A stretch of DNA of 6,312 nt from Cyclobacteriaceae bacterium (lineage in GTDB: Bacteria; Bacteroidota; Bacteroidia; Cytophagales; Cyclobacteriaceae): NCBI GenBank assembly GCA_019751475.1, contig JAIENH010000642.1, positions 1 to 6,312 on the forward strand, read 5' to 3'. Positions 5,699-6,312 of this stretch are shown here, one piece after another (the first letter of the stretch is position 1; every line of letters begins with the position of its first letter). Under the pieces are notes generated by a model, which saw only the letters and a program-made list of their open reading frames with translations, was not told where the DNA came from and did not search any database. A program made the translations under genes and the position numbers.

Positions 5699-6312
5699 TT
5701 AGAATTTTAAATAACCCAGATATATAAAAGTTCTTACATCTGATATTTCTTTACCCCATGGACTTCCGGGTTCCAATGTGAATATCTTGGTCATGCCCTC
5801 TGTACCGGCTTGAACAATTTTGCCGACCTGAACCTCTTTTTCACCTAAAGTCATTGTGGATGGCTCTGAGATAAATCCTGTGGCGATATGCCCAGCTCCG
5901 ATAGGGTTGTTCCAGACGAAATAAACAATATACCCTTCATTGATATAGTTCCAACAATCTTGCCATTTTAAATCAACGAACAACTCCGGGTGAGAAATCA
6001 TGTAGTCATGAATGCTATTGGCAGTACTTTCGTTGCCCCATGGGTACCACCCTGTGTCGGTTCCTGGGCTTGATTGGGGGTCGTAACCCCCTTGTTCAAA
6101 TATTCTTGATGCTAAGGCTTGAGCAAAAAAGTTACAATAAGTTGGCGGTTTTGTCCATGAGGCGCCATTAATTTGACGCCAACACATGCTCGGTAAAAGT
6201 TCACCTTTATTTACTGATTTTAAATCCATCTTTAATTTACAAGTATCAGTATTCTTTGAGTGCATGTCAGGTCCATTTGAAAGAACTTCCCATGTCTTTA
6301 GACTTTTATTAT
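5699..6312 (-). CDS. CHAP/NlpC-P60-like cysteine amidase domain, C-terminal part of a larger protein; probable toxin tip
   Basis: The frame stays open to the window edge. An ATG at 6265-6263 would give 188 residues, but 15 further codons upstream (NKSLKTWEVLSNGPD) read like protein, so the visible part is probably the C-terminus of a longer gene. Numbering from that Met, the likely nucleophile is Cys44 in PTYCNFFAQALA and the likely base is His126 in GAGHIATGF, followed by a VGKIVQAGTEG strand. This Cys-then-His order and spacing are typical of papain-like peptidoglycan amidases and endopeptidases (CHAP, NlpC/P60). The visible part has no signal peptide, in keeping with a tip delivered by an N-terminal trafficking module. 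Hydrolysis of cell-wall peptides in a rival's periplasm is the inferred role. It could instead be a housekeeping or phage-derived hydrolase, though the exported gene 10 bases downstream favours a toxin. Only the N-terminal part is outside the window; the stop is at 5701-5699. Confidence 0.75.
   Translation of the reverse strand, partial: NKSLKTWEVLSNGPDMHSKNTDTCKLKMDLKSVNKGELLPSMCWRQINGASWTKPPTYCNFFAQALASRIFEQGGYDPQSSPGTDTGWYPWGNESTANSIHDYMISHPELFVDLKWQDCWNYINEGYIVYFVWNNPIGAGHIATGFISEPSTMTLGEKEVQVGKIVQAGTEGMTKIFTLEPGSPWGKEISDVRTFIYLGYLKF
6168..6194 (-). repeat. 27-base direct repeat, right copy (in amidase tip gene)
   Basis: This is the partner of 2130-2156, with 25 of 27 matches. It lies where the sequence changes from the pre-tip region to the amidase domain, encoding LPSMCWRQIN just upstream of the catalytic Cys region. 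That is where a tip-swapping junction would be expected. Confidence 0.6.

Noticed and set aside
1..6312. CRISPR array, tRNA or rRNA, transposase
   Set aside because: No regularly spaced repeats, no tRNA-like cloverleaf, no rRNA sequence and no transposase motif were seen. The only repeats are those listed.

Overview
The window suggests a member of the Bacteroidota, probably of a Cytophagales-like lineage. The reasons are secreted proteins with Bacteroidota-style beta-sandwich/FN3 repeats, a lack of Shine-Dalgarno sequences, and one promoter that fits the Bacteroidota consensus (TTTG, 20 bases, TAnnTTTG). All supported genes lie on the minus strand, so transcription runs from right to left. 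The genus is inference; the strand and reading frames are read directly.

Right to left: (1) 6312-5699, the C-terminal part of a protein whose frame is open to the window edge. It carries a CHAP/NlpC-P60-like cysteine amidase fold with a Cys near residue 44 and a His in a GHIATGF motif, counting from the first visible Met. It looks like the toxic tip of a larger secreted polymorphic toxin. (2) Ten bases downstream, 5688-4522, a 388-residue exported protein ending in a YARHG-like domain. (3) After a 246-base gap, 4275-3115, a full-length paralogue of it (386 residues). (4) After a 112-base gap holding a good promoter, 3002-2199, an unrelated exported protein, probably a lipoprotein. (5) 2226-2014, an orphan frame of 70 codons with no proper start, which reads like the displaced C-terminus of another protein. 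(6) A 198-base spacer with a 20-base palindrome. (7) 1815 to beyond base 1, the N-terminal 605 residues of a large secreted repeat protein. It has the order signal peptide, A domain, two FN3-like domains, A domain, and is probably a type IX secretion substrate or adhesin. The ORF search missed it because it has no stop in the window.

The working model is a polymorphic toxin locus: a peptidoglycan-amidase tip, exported immunity candidates behind it, and at the end an orphan tip left by an earlier tip replacement. Two observations support this. A 27-base direct repeat (25 matches) occurs once inside the present tip gene and once inside the orphan frame. Base composition is mosaic: the immunity-like genes are strongly AT-rich (18 of 60 G+C in bases 3121-3180), while the orphan frame and the adhesin are GC-richer (34 of 60 in both 2041-2100 and 961-1020). 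Toxin and immunity functions are inferred from motifs and order. None is proven by sequence alone.
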